From the NCBI GenBank assembly GCA_028751875.1, contig CM054154.1, positions 58,033,963-58,097,962 on the forward strand: a DNA stretch of 64,000 nt, given 5' to 3'. Both the position numbers and the translations under genes were made by a program. This stretch comes from Rapana venosa. Lineage: Eukaryota; Mollusca; Gastropoda; Neogastropoda; Muricidae. Of the stretch, positions 23,691 through 34,517 are shown one piece after another. The notes under the pieces are model-generated. The model had not been told where the DNA came from, searched no databases, and saw only the letters and a program-made list of their open reading frames with translations. The first letter of the stretch is position 1. Each line of letters starts with the position of its first letter.

Positions 23691-25967
23691 ATATATTGAT
23701 GAATCTTGTAAAGCAAACAAATCGAAGCGCTTACATTGCAACTCATTTACACACTTGCAACCATCCACAAAATATACAATTAACATATATCAAATTTATG
23801 TTCAAACACGCACGCACACATGCGCACGCATACACACACAACACGTTAAGGTATGGTGGTGGAGATAAAGGTGGCTGTTGAAAAGTAGGAAAAAACATGA
23901 GGGGAAGACATCAGGTAGGAAATAAGAGTGTTTTGAGGCTGGATTTGAAAGTGTGAAATGTAGGCATTTGGCGAAGGGATAGAGGGAGGTCATTCCAGGT
24001 GGATGGGCCAGAAACAGAGAAAGAGCGACGGCCAGCAGTGGTTTGTTTGAATCTGGGTGTTCGAAAGCACAAAGTATCTGCGGCTGAACGAAGGGAACGG
24101 GATGGAGTGTACAGGTGGAGACAGTTACAGAGATAAGAGGGTGCAGATTTGTGGAGACATTTGAAACAGAGGGCATTGATCTTTTTGTAAAACAGGCAAT
24201 CAGTGAAGAGATTGCAAAAGAGGACTAGTCGAGCTGCAGAGTATTGATTGCATTGCAGGGAGTGAATGGATGATGCTGGTAGACCAGCAAAAAGAGAATT
24301 ACAGTAGTCCAAACGTGAAAGAGAGATGTGACAGATTTGGATGTTGCATCAGTGGACAGATATTTGCTAATAGCCCTAATGCACCATAATTGATAGTAGC
24401 AAGACGCGCAGGTCTGGATGATTTTTTTTCCATAGAGAGTGTGTTGTAGAGAACTATACCTAGATATTTCACAGAGGTGGATAAAGGAACTGATGTATTG
24501 CCAAATTCCATTGAAGATGTTGTGATGAAGGAAAGTTTATGTTTGATCCCTATGAGCACAGCTTCGGTTTTATCAGCATTTAGCTGTAACTTGTTCTGGG
24601 TCATCCAGTTTTGAATGTCTTGAAGGCAGTAGGCCATGCGTGTCGCTGTATTGAAGCTGAGTATCATCAACATAGAAATGATGATCAATATGATGGTGAT
24701 TTATTTATGTAGGAGTGGAGCAGTGTAGAGGGTGAAGAGAACAGGGCCCAGAACTGATCCATGTGGAACTCCATATTCCAGTTTGACAGGTTTCTTTTTA
24801 TTATTGAATTTAGCTGAAAAGTACTTTCTGGAATAGGTCTGTGAAGTATGAAGTGAACCAGGTGATGGCTGTATCATTAATACCGAGCGTATTTTGGACA
24901 CGAGAAAGAAGCATTGACTGATATATTGTGTCAAAGGCTGCAGATAAGTCAACAAGAGTGAGAAGGGAGAATTTCCCTGCATCAGAAGTGAGTAGAAGTG
25001 TATCTAAAGTATGGACTAGGGTGGTTTTGGTGCTGTGGTTGGGGCGATTGGCAGATTGAAAAGGGGGGAGGAGATCATTGGAATGAAGGGGGTTGTTAAG
25101 TTGTTTTAGAAGAACTTTTCAAGTACTTTAGAAATGAATGTTAAGTTAGAAACAGGTCTTTAAGTCTTCAGAATGTTGGGGTCGAGGTTGTGCTTTTTTC
25201 AGTAGAGGTGTGACTATTGCTGTTTTAAGAGCTGATAGAAACTTTCCTGACAGAAGAGATGAGTTTACTATTTCAGTGACAAAGGGTACAAGTTGTGGAA
25301 TGCATTGTGAGAAAACAGGAGCAGGTATGGGATCGATATCCTATGATTTAATCATCATTTCTTTCAGAATTGTTGTGATTTCTTGTTCACTTGTGGCATG
25401 GAAGGAAAAGAAAGGAAATACAGTGAACTTGGGATCAGGACGTGCAGGCTGGAAAGGAGTCTGATCCAGTCAGAAGCGGATAATGTTGACTTCGTCTAAG
25501 AAGAACGAAGAGAAGATGAAAGAAAGTTCAGACAGGCTGTGGGTGGTAGGCAAAGGGCTTGTTTAGCAGATCCAAGAAGATTTGAAGTGAGGGAAAAAGA
25601 GATTTTTATGGATTTAGTGCAGGGAACTTGGAAAAAAATAATATCCTGTCTTTGCTGAATGGATTAAAAGTTTGACTTTGTTTATTTGTTTTCAGAAAAG
25701 CTCTTTGTTAATTTCAGCTTTTGATTTCCGCCATTGCCGTTTTAGTTGCCGGCGTTTGATCTTTACCTTTAAGATGTTATGAGTAAACCATGGCACACAG
25801 GGCCTGTCAGGAAGGTGATGGTCAGTTGGAGGTTCAAGTTCGTCAAGCAATTGGCAGAGGACAGTGTTATAGTGTTCTGAGAGGTCAGTGTGGTCAGATA
25901 TTTGTGAAAGGTATTCTGTAGCTTGCAATGCGAAAGTTTGAGTGTCTATTGCCTTAAGAAAAATCAC
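23674..25967 (-). mobile_element. CR1/L2-like LINE copy J (linker, RT, C-terminal domain, 3' tail)
   Basis: Longest copy of the family. The EN-RT linker carries HYNTVLCQLLDELEP and CVPWFTHNILKVKIKRRQ (25870-25740). RT starts with LKTAIVTPLLKK near 25220 and has [13 protein letters not shown] (24940), [17 protein letters not shown] (24765), HHFYVDDTQ (24690; YVDD, catalytic Asp pair kept), NKLQLNADKTEAVLIG (24590) and VKYLGIVLYNTLSM (24470). The C-terminal part MDYCNSLFAGLPAS to FSVSGPSTWNDLPLSLR lies at 24312-23960. The 3' UTR has a CA/CG-rich stretch (23803-23845) and the shared tail at 23674-23733. EN is missing, and there are several shifts and stops. Confidence 0.88.
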
Positions 25968-25974
25968 TGTCTTT

Positions 25975-26275
25975 CTGGTTTTGAGTAAAAAAAATATCTA
26001 AGGTTCTCTGTGTGTTTACCTTGTTATCTGCAGTCCTTGCATTCAAGTCCCCAACGCAAAGAACATCACAATCCTCTTGACCTCTATTATATTCCCCAAT
26101 ATAATTTCCATATCATGTAAATAACAAGCAAAACACTTCTTGGAGATGGTATCAGAAGCATCATTGTTTCCCCACCATACAGTGATTTTGACAGCCCTTA
26201 GTATTAACAAATGATCATTTGAAGAGTCAACTGTTAGTACATGATGGGCAATGTTTTTCTTAATCATACACCATC
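25975..26275 (-). mobile_element. Possible ORF1 (SGNH-like) fragment
   Basis: The minus-strand open stretch contains ILRAVKITVWWGNNDASDT near 26200-26145. G-x-N-D after a hydrophobic strand is reminiscent of block III of SGNH hydrolases as seen elsewhere in this window. It is followed by VGDLNART and NKVNTQRTLD near 26060-26000. Short and not linked to any ORF2, so the assignment is weak. Confidence 0.3.
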
Positions 26276-26282
26276 ATACACC

Positions 26283-26577
26283 ATTAAGGGACGGGATAGC
26301 ACAGTGGTCGGAGCACTGGCTTTCCCCCAGCCAATATAGCAGCGTTGGTTACCAGTTGGATGGGTGACCGTTTGTGCGCCTTGACTTCAGTACAGTTCCC
26401 CCAGTTCCCCCAGCTGTAAATGGGTACCTGCCCTCTTTAGGGTCAGGGAAGGTAAAGCAGTGAGGGAGAGGAGATGGGCGCCGCCCTCAATATGCTGGCC
26501 CTAGAGAAGTGAGGTCTCTGACGCCCTCGCTCCCCTACGACCTTATAGGTTATGGGACTCCTTTACCTTTACCTTTT
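26283..26577 (+). mobile_element. tRNA-headed SINE (SINE2) with TACACC target duplication
   Basis: About 295 bp flanked by TACACC at 26277-26282 and 26578-26583. The head TAGCACAGTGGTCGGAGCAC (from 26298) resembles a pol III A box region, and GGTTACCAGTTGG near 26345 is a weak B box. The body has AAATGGGTACCTG (26418) and GAGGTCTCTGACG (26510). The tail is two CTTTAC-type units at 26561-26577. I recall similar SINEs in molluscs but cannot name the family. Confidence 0.65.
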
Positions 26578-26583
26578 TACACC

Positions 26584-26910
26584 CCATCGTCAACAACGTC
26601 TTCATTATTGCTATCACCCCCACTACTACCATCATCCGTCTCTTCAATATCACCACCATCATAGTCACTATTATCAACCCCACCATCTTTTCCCATCATC
26701 ATCCCATTCCTTATTACCATCATCATATCATCAACATCATCATCCATCATCATCATCATCATCATCATCACTCATCATCACAATTTAAACCATTTCCACT
26801 GTTACCATAAAGATGTTTACAAACATACTCATCACTGCTATCAACCTATTCAGTTTATTGATATCACACACTTGATTTCTTGCACTGGGAAAAATTTTCA
26901 TGTGTAGCCT
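26584..26910. repeat. (CAT/ATC)n-rich low complexity, no gene
   Basis: Imperfect ATC/CAT trinucleotides, densest at 26725-26775, then AT-rich sequence to 26910. Confidence 0.85.
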
Positions 26911-28036
26911 GATTTGATCTGCATCAGAAGACTGGGGCCGGCCGACATCCTATCTCCAGCGCGTGACTGCGATGTCTTCCTCTTCCAAATCCCATGGCTC
27001 CCCGTGGTATTTTTGCCTTCACGTCTGCTGCTGTTGACACCACGCCCCCTGTCTGGTTTTCCCTTTGCTCGGCTGCAGGTGCTGACGTCTGCCCTCAGTA
27101 CTGTCTGTTTCTGTCTGCATTTTACTTTCTGGTTGTGGCACCGCCACTATCGTTTGGTTTTTTGCTGATGACCTGCTGCCGTGACCCGGGAACTGGGCCT
27201 TGAGGTGCCTGCAATCATTTTTTGTGTCTGGGCTGCTGTACGATGGTGGGGTTTTATATGTGTTGAAAACGTACACTGTATCTTCACACACACTTTGTCC
27301 CTTTAGGAAACGCCTTTTTGCGTCTTTCCGCAAAGAATCAGGCAGAGGTTGGGGGAGTTTTCTTTTTTTTTCTTACATTATGGGAAAAATCTTCTTTCAC
27401 AAATAGATGCGGTAATTTAAGCTTCTTTGCACTTTTCAAAATCTGTTCTTTTCAGTTTTGCAATTGAAATCTGACCAAAATGGTCTTAAACCCACTCTGG
27501 TTGCAAATTTAATAATAACTTCATCTGCTATTTTCAGTGTTTCTAATAGCGTCACGTACCTTTGCTTCACAGTCAGTCCAAAATTCTGCAGCCTTCCCCA
27601 GGAATGCCAAAGAACAGCAGGTTGTTTTCGCCGATTTTGACTTTCTGATGTTTTCATTCTTTCTTCAAGGCTGTTGATCTTTTCCAACAGGCAGCATTCT
27701 CTTTCCTTCATGTCACAGCATACGTGGTGCATGGCGTCCCACATCACACTGTAGAGTGTCACACTTGTCAGAGAGCTGGGTTACTTGTTTTCCCCCATTC
27801 TCTTTTCCCGTTCTCCTAGTCTGGCATCGATGTGGGACAACAAGGTTTGCTGTTCTGTTTGTAGCTGTTTCACTGCTTTTGCCAGTCCCTCCACCGCCTC
27901 TGTCAGTCTGTCTCTCTGCTTACTCTTGTAGACTGCAGTGTGAGAGTCTCTCCTCCCCCCCGCCATCACAAAAAGTGTCACACTGTCTCACACTGCCTCT
28001 GTCACTCCCTCTGGCTGTGACCAGTGTTGACTGAAC

Positions 28037-28060
28037 TGGACCAGGGTTGGGTTTAACACC
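28037..28060 (-). other. Degenerate 2A-type motif (GVKPNPGP)
   Basis: Eight codons. Active 2A peptides follow D-(V/I)-E-x-N-P-G-P; here V, N, P, G and P are kept, while D is G and E is K, each explainable by one transition. It lies directly after the hydrophobic N-terminus of ORF1 Y. Confidence 0.55.
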
Positions 28061-28069
28061 AGCCATCAG

Positions 28070-28205
28070 TGTGGATTGGTGGTCTAGAGGTAACGCGCCT
28101 GTCTAGAAAGCGAAAAGTCCGGGTCTGAAATGTGCGGCGGTTCGTACCCCGTTTGGACCGGAAACTTTTCCCCACCATTAGACCATGAGTGGTGGTCTGG
28201 CGCTA

Positions 28206-28236
<31 letters not shown>

Positions 28237-28561
28237 CGTGTGTTACACTTAATAATTTAGCGCACGTAAAAGAACCCACGCAACAAAGAGTTGTCCCTGG
28301 CAAAATTCTTAGAAAAAAGCCACTCTGATAGGGAAACAAATTCAGTTGCAGACATAAAAAAAACAAAAAAAAAGGGTGGCGCAGCGCTTGTGGCGACGCG
28401 CTATCCCGCTCTCCTCCCCGGGGAGAGCAGCCCGAATTTCACGGAGAGAAATCTGCCGTGACTTAAAGTGGTATGAAAATGAAATCTGAGCGTTTTTGAT
28501 TTGTTGCTTTAAAAAGATTCAGCGCTATAAAAAATTCCATACATTATTATTATTATTATTT
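28070..28561 (+). mobile_element. tRNA-headed SINE (SINE1), about 490 bp, ATCAG target duplication
   Basis: Flanked by ATCAG at 28065-28069 and 28562-28566. The head has TGGTCTAGAGGTAACGCG (A-box-like, 28079-28096) and GGTTCGTACCCC (B-box-like, 28139-28150). The core has TTTCGGATGAGACGATAAAC (28209) with ACCGAGGTCCCGTGTG, then GCACGTAAAAGAACCCACG (28262). This core resembles one I recall from HE1/V-type SINEs of fishes and many aquatic animals. The 3' part, 28484-28555, matches the tail of the CR1/L2-like LINEs here, and it ends in (ATT)n. Confidence 0.78.
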
Positions 28562-28689
28562 ATCAGCAAAAAGGCGAGCAAAGTAGTCACTGTCAACAGC
28601 CGGCGTGTTAATGATTGTTTTAAACCCCGGATTATTTTTGCTGTAACAGTGGCATATTTTGTCAAAATGTTCATTAAAATTGTCATAAA

Positions 28690-29020
28690 ATGTCAGATGG
28701 ATGCACAAAAATTGTTGCGTGTCACATCTCAAAAGTGTTGATAATTAATTAACACTGTAAACATTAAATTAATTTAAGGTGTTAAAGTGTGCATTTTGCG
28801 CATTGAACTTTTGAACTAAAGCCCTCATTCCACCCCCACCTCCTTCTAGAAATAATGTTTTTTAAACCTGGTTAGACTTCATGATTTGCTGAGGTTAGCC
28901 GTTCTGAAAGAGAGTTAAGTTTTTCTTTTTAATCTACTACAGTGAGCTGTTTGAAGAAAATTCTCTGTTTGTGTACCCATGGTTTTTTTGGAATTTCTAG
29001 TAATCCACTTCAAAGGGTTT
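28690..29020. other. No gene seen
   Basis: AT-rich spacer between ORF1 Y and RTE copy D. It may include the 5' UTR of Y's element. Confidence 0.5.
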
Positions 29021-29024
29021 TCTC

Positions 29025-30251
29025 TCATCTCATCTAAACTGCTCCCATAACCCCCTCCGGGGTCGTAGGGGCACTGCAGTGACGAACGTTGCACCAGTTG
29101 GCTCCATTTGCGGCAGTTGTGTGCAAGTGCCTGGGTTGTGGAGAAGCTCTTTCCCCGTTTCCCTTCAGTGATGTTTTCTGCCCATTTCTTCATCAGCCTG
29201 CCTCGCCTTCTCTTCCCCTGCACTGTTCCCTGCAGTATGGTTTTGGACACCCATCTGATGTAGTCACATGTCCGTAACCATCTGAGCTTCCTTTTCTGAC
29301 TGTGGTCAGCAGTTTTTTGTAGTGCTTTACTTGTTGGGGGTGTTTGTAGGACTTCGTTGTTGGTAGTGTGGTCCATAAAATGACAGCCAAGGAGTCTTCT
29401 GAGGCATCTCATCTCTAAGCCTGGATCCTTCTTTGTAGATCTGCATTCAATGTCCAGGATTCGCAGGCATACAGATATGTAGAGATGACTAGTGCATGCA
29501 GTAGTTTGACCTTGGTCCTGAGAGAGATGTTTTCGGTCTTTCCAGATAATCTTGACGTTGCCATTGCTGCTATTGTTTTGTGCAACTCTTGCGAGGATTT
29601 CCCGGTTTTGAACCTTCTACAGTAATAATAGCTCCACAGGTACTTGAATGATCTACAACCTCAAGTTCTTTTCCACTGACTGTGATCTTGGTAGTGATTG
29701 GCTGGGCTCTGTTTGTCATGATTTTGTCTTCTCGGCACTGATCTCAATGCCATAACCCGGAGATGTTTAGGTACACTAGGTCGGCTAGTTCCTGTTTATT
29801 TCCTGCAAGTCCGTCGATGTCATCAGCAAACCTGAGGTTGGTGATTATCCGCCCTCCAATACTGACGTGCCAGTGTGATATTCTAAGGCATCAGTCACTA
29901 TGCGCTCAAGGAAGACATTAAACAGTGTTGGCGATAGGAGACAGCCTTGAAAGAACTCCCACTGAGGTATGGAACCACTCTCCAACTATGCCTTGGAAAA
30001 CACTGCACTGGTGGCTTTGCGGATAGCTCTTTTGGTGGTCCGAATGATCTTTTGCCCATGTATTTCTTTCCCTTTGGCCCATAATGCGTCGTTTCCATAC
30101 ACCGCAAACGCTGGCTGTAATTTCTTTGCACAGAACTCCCAGGTTGAATATTTGTTCTGTGGTGTTTCTGTTTGGGGGAAGCCCCGTTTTTCACGATGAC
30201 TTTTCTGCCCGTGGGTTTTGTCGTTCAAGATGACTTTTAATAAAAAGGGGG
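29025..30251 (-). mobile_element. RTE-like LINE copy D (RT to 3' end), runs into assembly gap
   Basis: Same subfamily as copy E at 58440-60093. Minus strand: FLERIVTDALE (29915), LTSTDLQEIN-type remains of LRFADDIDGLAGN (29830, broken), GYGIEISAEKTK (29760), RILDIECRSTKKDPG (29440), MRCLRRLLGCHFMDHTTNNE (from 29412), LRWLRTCDYIRW (29290), SKTILQGTVQGKRRRGRLMKKW (29240) and CPYDPGGGYG at 29065-29040, followed by a TGAGATGAGA-like tail. The 5' side is lost in the gap. Many shifts. Confidence 0.85.
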
Positions 30252-30751
30252 NNNNNNNNNNNNNNNNNNNNNNNNNNNNNNNNNNNNNNNNNNNNNNNNN
30301 NNNNNNNNNNNNNNNNNNNNNNNNNNNNNNNNNNNNNNNNNNNNNNNNNNNNNNNNNNNNNNNNNNNNNNNNNNNNNNNNNNNNNNNNNNNNNNNNNNNN
30401 NNNNNNNNNNNNNNNNNNNNNNNNNNNNNNNNNNNNNNNNNNNNNNNNNNNNNNNNNNNNNNNNNNNNNNNNNNNNNNNNNNNNNNNNNNNNNNNNNNNN
30501 NNNNNNNNNNNNNNNNNNNNNNNNNNNNNNNNNNNNNNNNNNNNNNNNNNNNNNNNNNNNNNNNNNNNNNNNNNNNNNNNNNNNNNNNNNNNNNNNNNNN
30601 NNNNNNNNNNNNNNNNNNNNNNNNNNNNNNNNNNNNNNNNNNNNNNNNNNNNNNNNNNNNNNNNNNNNNNNNNNNNNNNNNNNNNNNNNNNNNNNNNNNN
30701 NNNNNNNNNNNNNNNNNNNNNNNNNNNNNNNNNNNNNNNNNNNNNNNNNNN
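30252..30751. other. Assembly gap, 500 N
   Basis: Exactly 500 unknown bases, so the size is probably nominal. The left flank ends in a G run and the right flank starts with a C run. Confidence 1.
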
Positions 30752-31372
30752 CCCCAAAAGGAACTGATTTTTTAAAAAGCACTGGTGGCTTATTCCATTA
30801 TCCTTAAAATAAAAGAATAAGCAAAATAAATAAACCCCACAACATGAGCGGCACGTGCACACACACATACACACACACCAAGCCAGGACAAACATACACA
30901 CACACACACAAAATGGCCAAAATACATGTATGCATACCCCTATACTCACACTTACGCGCCCCACGCACACTCTAAAAGCAGCGTGTGCACCCCACAACAC
31001 ATGTAACTACAAGAAGATGCGCACGGCACCATGTCCCTGGGGATAACTAACAACTTGAAACTGACACACAGCCGGGAAGCACCTGGCACATGTAGGTGCT
31101 GTGGCCGATCACACACCCACACACACACGCACACCACACACCAACACCACGGTCACTCTGCATACACGGGAAACATACGCATACACGCACGCACACAGTG
31201 TGCGCGAACACACCCCACGCGCAAACGCACCGCTGGCGCCCCGCACGCACGCACACTCACATCCCCACACACACCCCACACAAAATAAATAGACCACGCA
31301 CACGCATCATGCAGGGACGAAACACACACACACACACACACACGGCCCCACACAAAGTAGATCTCTCCCCCC

Positions 31373-31413
<41 letters not shown>

Positions 31414-32090
31414 CTCTCCTCTCTCTTCTCTCTCTCTCTCTCTCTCTTATTCAGTTCTCCTATTTTAGGGTTTCTGAAGACTTACTTACTTACTGACTTA
31501 CTTACTTACCACACACACACACACACACCACACACACACACACCACACACCCCACACACACACACACACACACAGAGAAAACACACAAACATCAGCCGTT
31601 TCATTTTTTGGGGAAAACCATTTTTGTAAAAAAATGTTTAAAATTAGTTAACCTAATTTGCTGTACAACCCCCCACAAACAAATAAAGCAGGTATAAAGT
31701 TTTGTTCACTAAAGTATGAGTACTGTAAAAATCAAGTAGGACATCCAGCAGCGAATGATAAATAAGCCTTTCAAATAGAAATTCGCCCAGTCACTAATAG
31801 ACAGCAAAGAAGGAATGTGTGCTGGCACCGCGAGACGCTGGACTTGGACCCCTGACCGCGCGGTGCCTAGATAGCAGCCAGATGGTGTTTAGGTTATGGA
31901 GCGAAAGTGCCAGCCGCAAACTAAAGAGTCGGGTTTTTCCTGTTTTGAGCAGCCGTGGCACATAAATAATCAATCCCAATAAACAAATATTATGAAAAAA
32001 ATGAAAAAAACAAACAAGAATTCTGAACAGAAAAAATGAACAGTTAAAATATTAACGTTGCAATTCATATAACTAGAAGCTATCCTCATA
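30752..32090. repeat. CA/CT/ACTT microsatellites, otherwise no gene
   Basis: CA-rich 30855-31340, (CT)n 31378-31447, (CTTA)n 31488-31509 and (CA)n 31510-31574. 31600-32090 is unique, AT-rich sequence without a gene that I can support. Confidence 0.8.
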
Positions 32091-32555
32091 TTAAAGGAGT
32101 CTAAACATAGGAGTATGACTTAATGACAAAACAATTTGTTTCATTAATGGAATGTCTTGTAGAATTTGCTGTAAGCTACGGACTGGGAAGGCAGGTAAAA
32201 CGTTTTTCAGATCTCTGCATCGTAAAAGAATGTGATCATTGGTAAGATTTTCGCCACAGATACATGTTGCTTTTTTTGAAAATTTAGTTTTAAAAGCATT
32301 GAGCTTAAACCTGTACTAATAGATACAACATTTCTATATTCATTAAATTTCAACATTTGATCTTATCAAAGGGTAATACATGGGTTAAAATCATCACTCC
32401 CGGAATAACTGGGACCTTTGTAGTTTTTTTTAAAGTGTTTCCAACATGCATTTTGTAACATGTTATAGCCCTCGGGATGGATAGAGGAACACTTATGCTG
32501 CAAGACCCATCCCTATGTTCAGCTCCACCTTTGCTATTCTGTCAACTTTTTATTA
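32091..32555 (-). mobile_element. SGNH-RNaseH LINE copy 3: RNase H end and intact C-terminal CCHC domain
   Basis: Minus strand from the edge of the homopolymer block: KVDRIAKVELNIG (32550-32512, end of RNase H, with a preceding NEKVD-type block in copy 1), MLQNACWKHFKKNYKG (32465, compare FLQNVCWKHVKKKKG in copy 1), then an open stretch CICGENLTNDHILLRC (32264-32217) and LPAFPVRSLQQIL, to a stop at 32091-32093. The cluster C-x-C-x7-H-x4-C is shared with copies at 4395-4442 and 39379-39426. The last 60 codons are undamaged, so this copy is probably younger than the others. Confidence 0.82.
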
Positions 32556-34450
32556 CCCCCCCCCAAAAAAAAAAAACCCCCCAAAAAAAAACCCCCGAAT
32601 TTTTCCCCCTTTTTTTAAAAATTTTTTTTTTCCCCCCCCGGGGGGGCCCCCCCCCAAACAAAAACCCTTTTTTTGGGGAAACAAAATTTTTTTTTTAAAG
32701 GGGGGCCCCCAAAAAAAAATTTTAAAAATTGTCCCCCCCCAAAACCGGGGGGGGGGAAAAACCCCCCGGGGTTGGCCCCCGGGGGGGGTTTTTTTTTTCC
32801 CAAAAAATTTTTTTTTGGGGGCCCCGGGGTTTAAAACCCTTTTTTTTTTTGGGCCCCCAAAAAAATTTTTCCCCTTTAAAAAATTTAAAAAAAAAAAAAA
32901 AAATTTTCTGGGGGTTTTTTAAAAAAATTGGGGAAAAAAAAAATTTTTTTTAAAAAAAAAAAGGGTTTTAAAAAAAAAAATTTTTTTTTTTTTTTTTCCC
33001 CCCCCCCCCCCCTTTTTTTTTTAAACCCCCCCCCCCTTTTTTTTTTCCCCCCCCCCGAAAAATTTTTTTTTTTATTTTTTCCCAAAAAAAATTAAACCTT
33101 TCTATTTTAAACCCCTTTTTTTAAAAAAACCCGGGAACTTTCCAAAAAACCCCCAATTTTTTCTTTTTGGGCCCCCCCAAAAGGGGCCCAAAACCCTTGG
33201 GGGGGGGGCCCGGGAACCCCCCCCCCCTTTCCTTTTTTAAATTTTTTAAAAAAATTTTCCCAAAGGGGGGCCCCCAAAAATTTCCCCCCCCCTTTTTTGT
33301 TTAAAAAAGGGGCCCCCTTTTTTTTTTCCCTTTTTTTTTTCCCGGAAGGGACTAAAAAAAAAGGGGGGAAAATTTTTTCCCAAAAAAATTAAAAAAAAAA
33401 TTTTCCCTTAAAAATTTAAAAAACCCCCAAAAGTTTAATTTTTTTTCCAAAAAAAAAATTTTTTCCCCCCCCCCAAAACCCCCCCTTTTTTTTAAATTTT
33501 TTTTTTTTGGTTTTTTTTTTTCCCCCCTTTTTTTTTCCCCCTTTTTTTTTTCCCCCCCCAAAAATTTTTAAAAAACCCTTTTTTAAACCCCCCAAAGGGG
33601 AAAATTTGTTTTTTTTTTCCCCCTTTTTTTTTTTAAAAAAAAATTTTTTCCCCCCCTTTTCCCCCCCCCCCCCTTTTAAATTTTTAAAAAATTTTTTTTC
33701 CCCCCCCCTTTTTCCCCAAAAAAAAATTTTCCCCCCCTTTAAAAATTTTTTCCCCCAAACCCCCCCCTTTTTTTCCCCCCCCCAAAGAAAAAAAAGGCCC
33801 CCCAAAAATTTTTCCCCCCTTTTTTTCCCCCCTTTTTTTCCCAAAAATTTTTTCCCAAAAATTTTCCCAAAAAAAAAAAGGAAAATGCCGGCCTTTTAAA
33901 AATTTCATTTTTTTTTTAAAAAGGGGGGTTTTTTTTCCCCCTTTGTTTTTTTAAAAAAAAAATTTAAAAACCTTTTTTGGAAAAAAAAAAAAAATTTTTT
34001 TCCCCCCCCTTTTTTCCCTTTTCCCAAAAAAATTTTTCCCCCAAAAAAAAACCCCCCCTTTTTTTTAAAAAATTTTTTTTTAAAAAAGGCCCAAAAATTT
34101 TTTAAAAAAAATTTTTTTTTTATTTTTTTTTTTTTTTTTTTTTTTTAAAACCTTTTTTCCCCAAAAAATTTTTTTTAAAAAAAAAAAACCCCCAAAAACC
34201 CCCAACCCAAAAAAAAATTTTTTTTAAAAAAAAACCCCCCCCCAAATTTTTTTTCCCCCCTTTTTGGCCCAACTTTGGGAAAAATTTTTTTTTTAAAAAA
34301 AAAACCCCCCCAAAAAATTTTTTTTTAAAATTTTGGTTTTCCGGGGTTTTTTTTTCCTTTTGGGGGCCCCAAAAAAAAAATTTAAGTTTTTTTTTAAAAA
34401 GGGGTTTTAAAAAAAAAAGGTGGGGGGGGGGGGGGGGGGGGGGGGGGGGT

Positions 34451-34517
<67 letters not shown>

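Larger units (their letters stand above)
26950..28686 (-). mobile_element. L1-like ORF1 'Y' (coiled coil + RRM) with degenerate 2A motif, split by a SINE
   Basis: Minus-strand ORF1 starting at ATG 28686-28684; a stop lies two codons upstream. Residues 1-41 include basic RGLKQSLTRR and a hydrophobic TVTTLLAFLL stretch. The SINE at 28070-28561 then interrupts it. Across the 5-base duplication the frame resumes with MAGVKPNPGP (28066-28037), so NPGP falls at about residues 48-51. A one-base shift in a G run near 27960 leads to a helical region with RLTEAVEGLAKAVKQLQ (27910). Further down are SLEERMKTSESQNRR (27665), an LFFGIPGE-like RRM strand (27610), and conserved blocks ending in KDAKRRFLKGQSV (27330). 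The stop is at 26950-26952. ORF1 proteins of this type bind RNA and trimerise. Several shifts and stops make this a pseudogene. Confidence 0.75.

Noticed and set aside
23403..23868. Poly-Leu/Ile and poly-Ala/Asn proteins
   Set aside because: Translations of the compound trinucleotide repeat, not a homopolymeric host protein.
28079..28155. A tRNA gene
   Set aside because: A- and B-box-like segments are present, but no cloverleaf could be drawn with confidence, and the unit continues into a SINE core and tail with a target duplication.
30191..31000. Open frames of 180-270 residues spanning the N gap
   Set aside because: They exist only because N was translated as X; the same applies to 48288-49085.
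31047..31629. Cys/Val and His/Thr-rich frames
   Set aside because: Translations of CA microsatellites on both strands.
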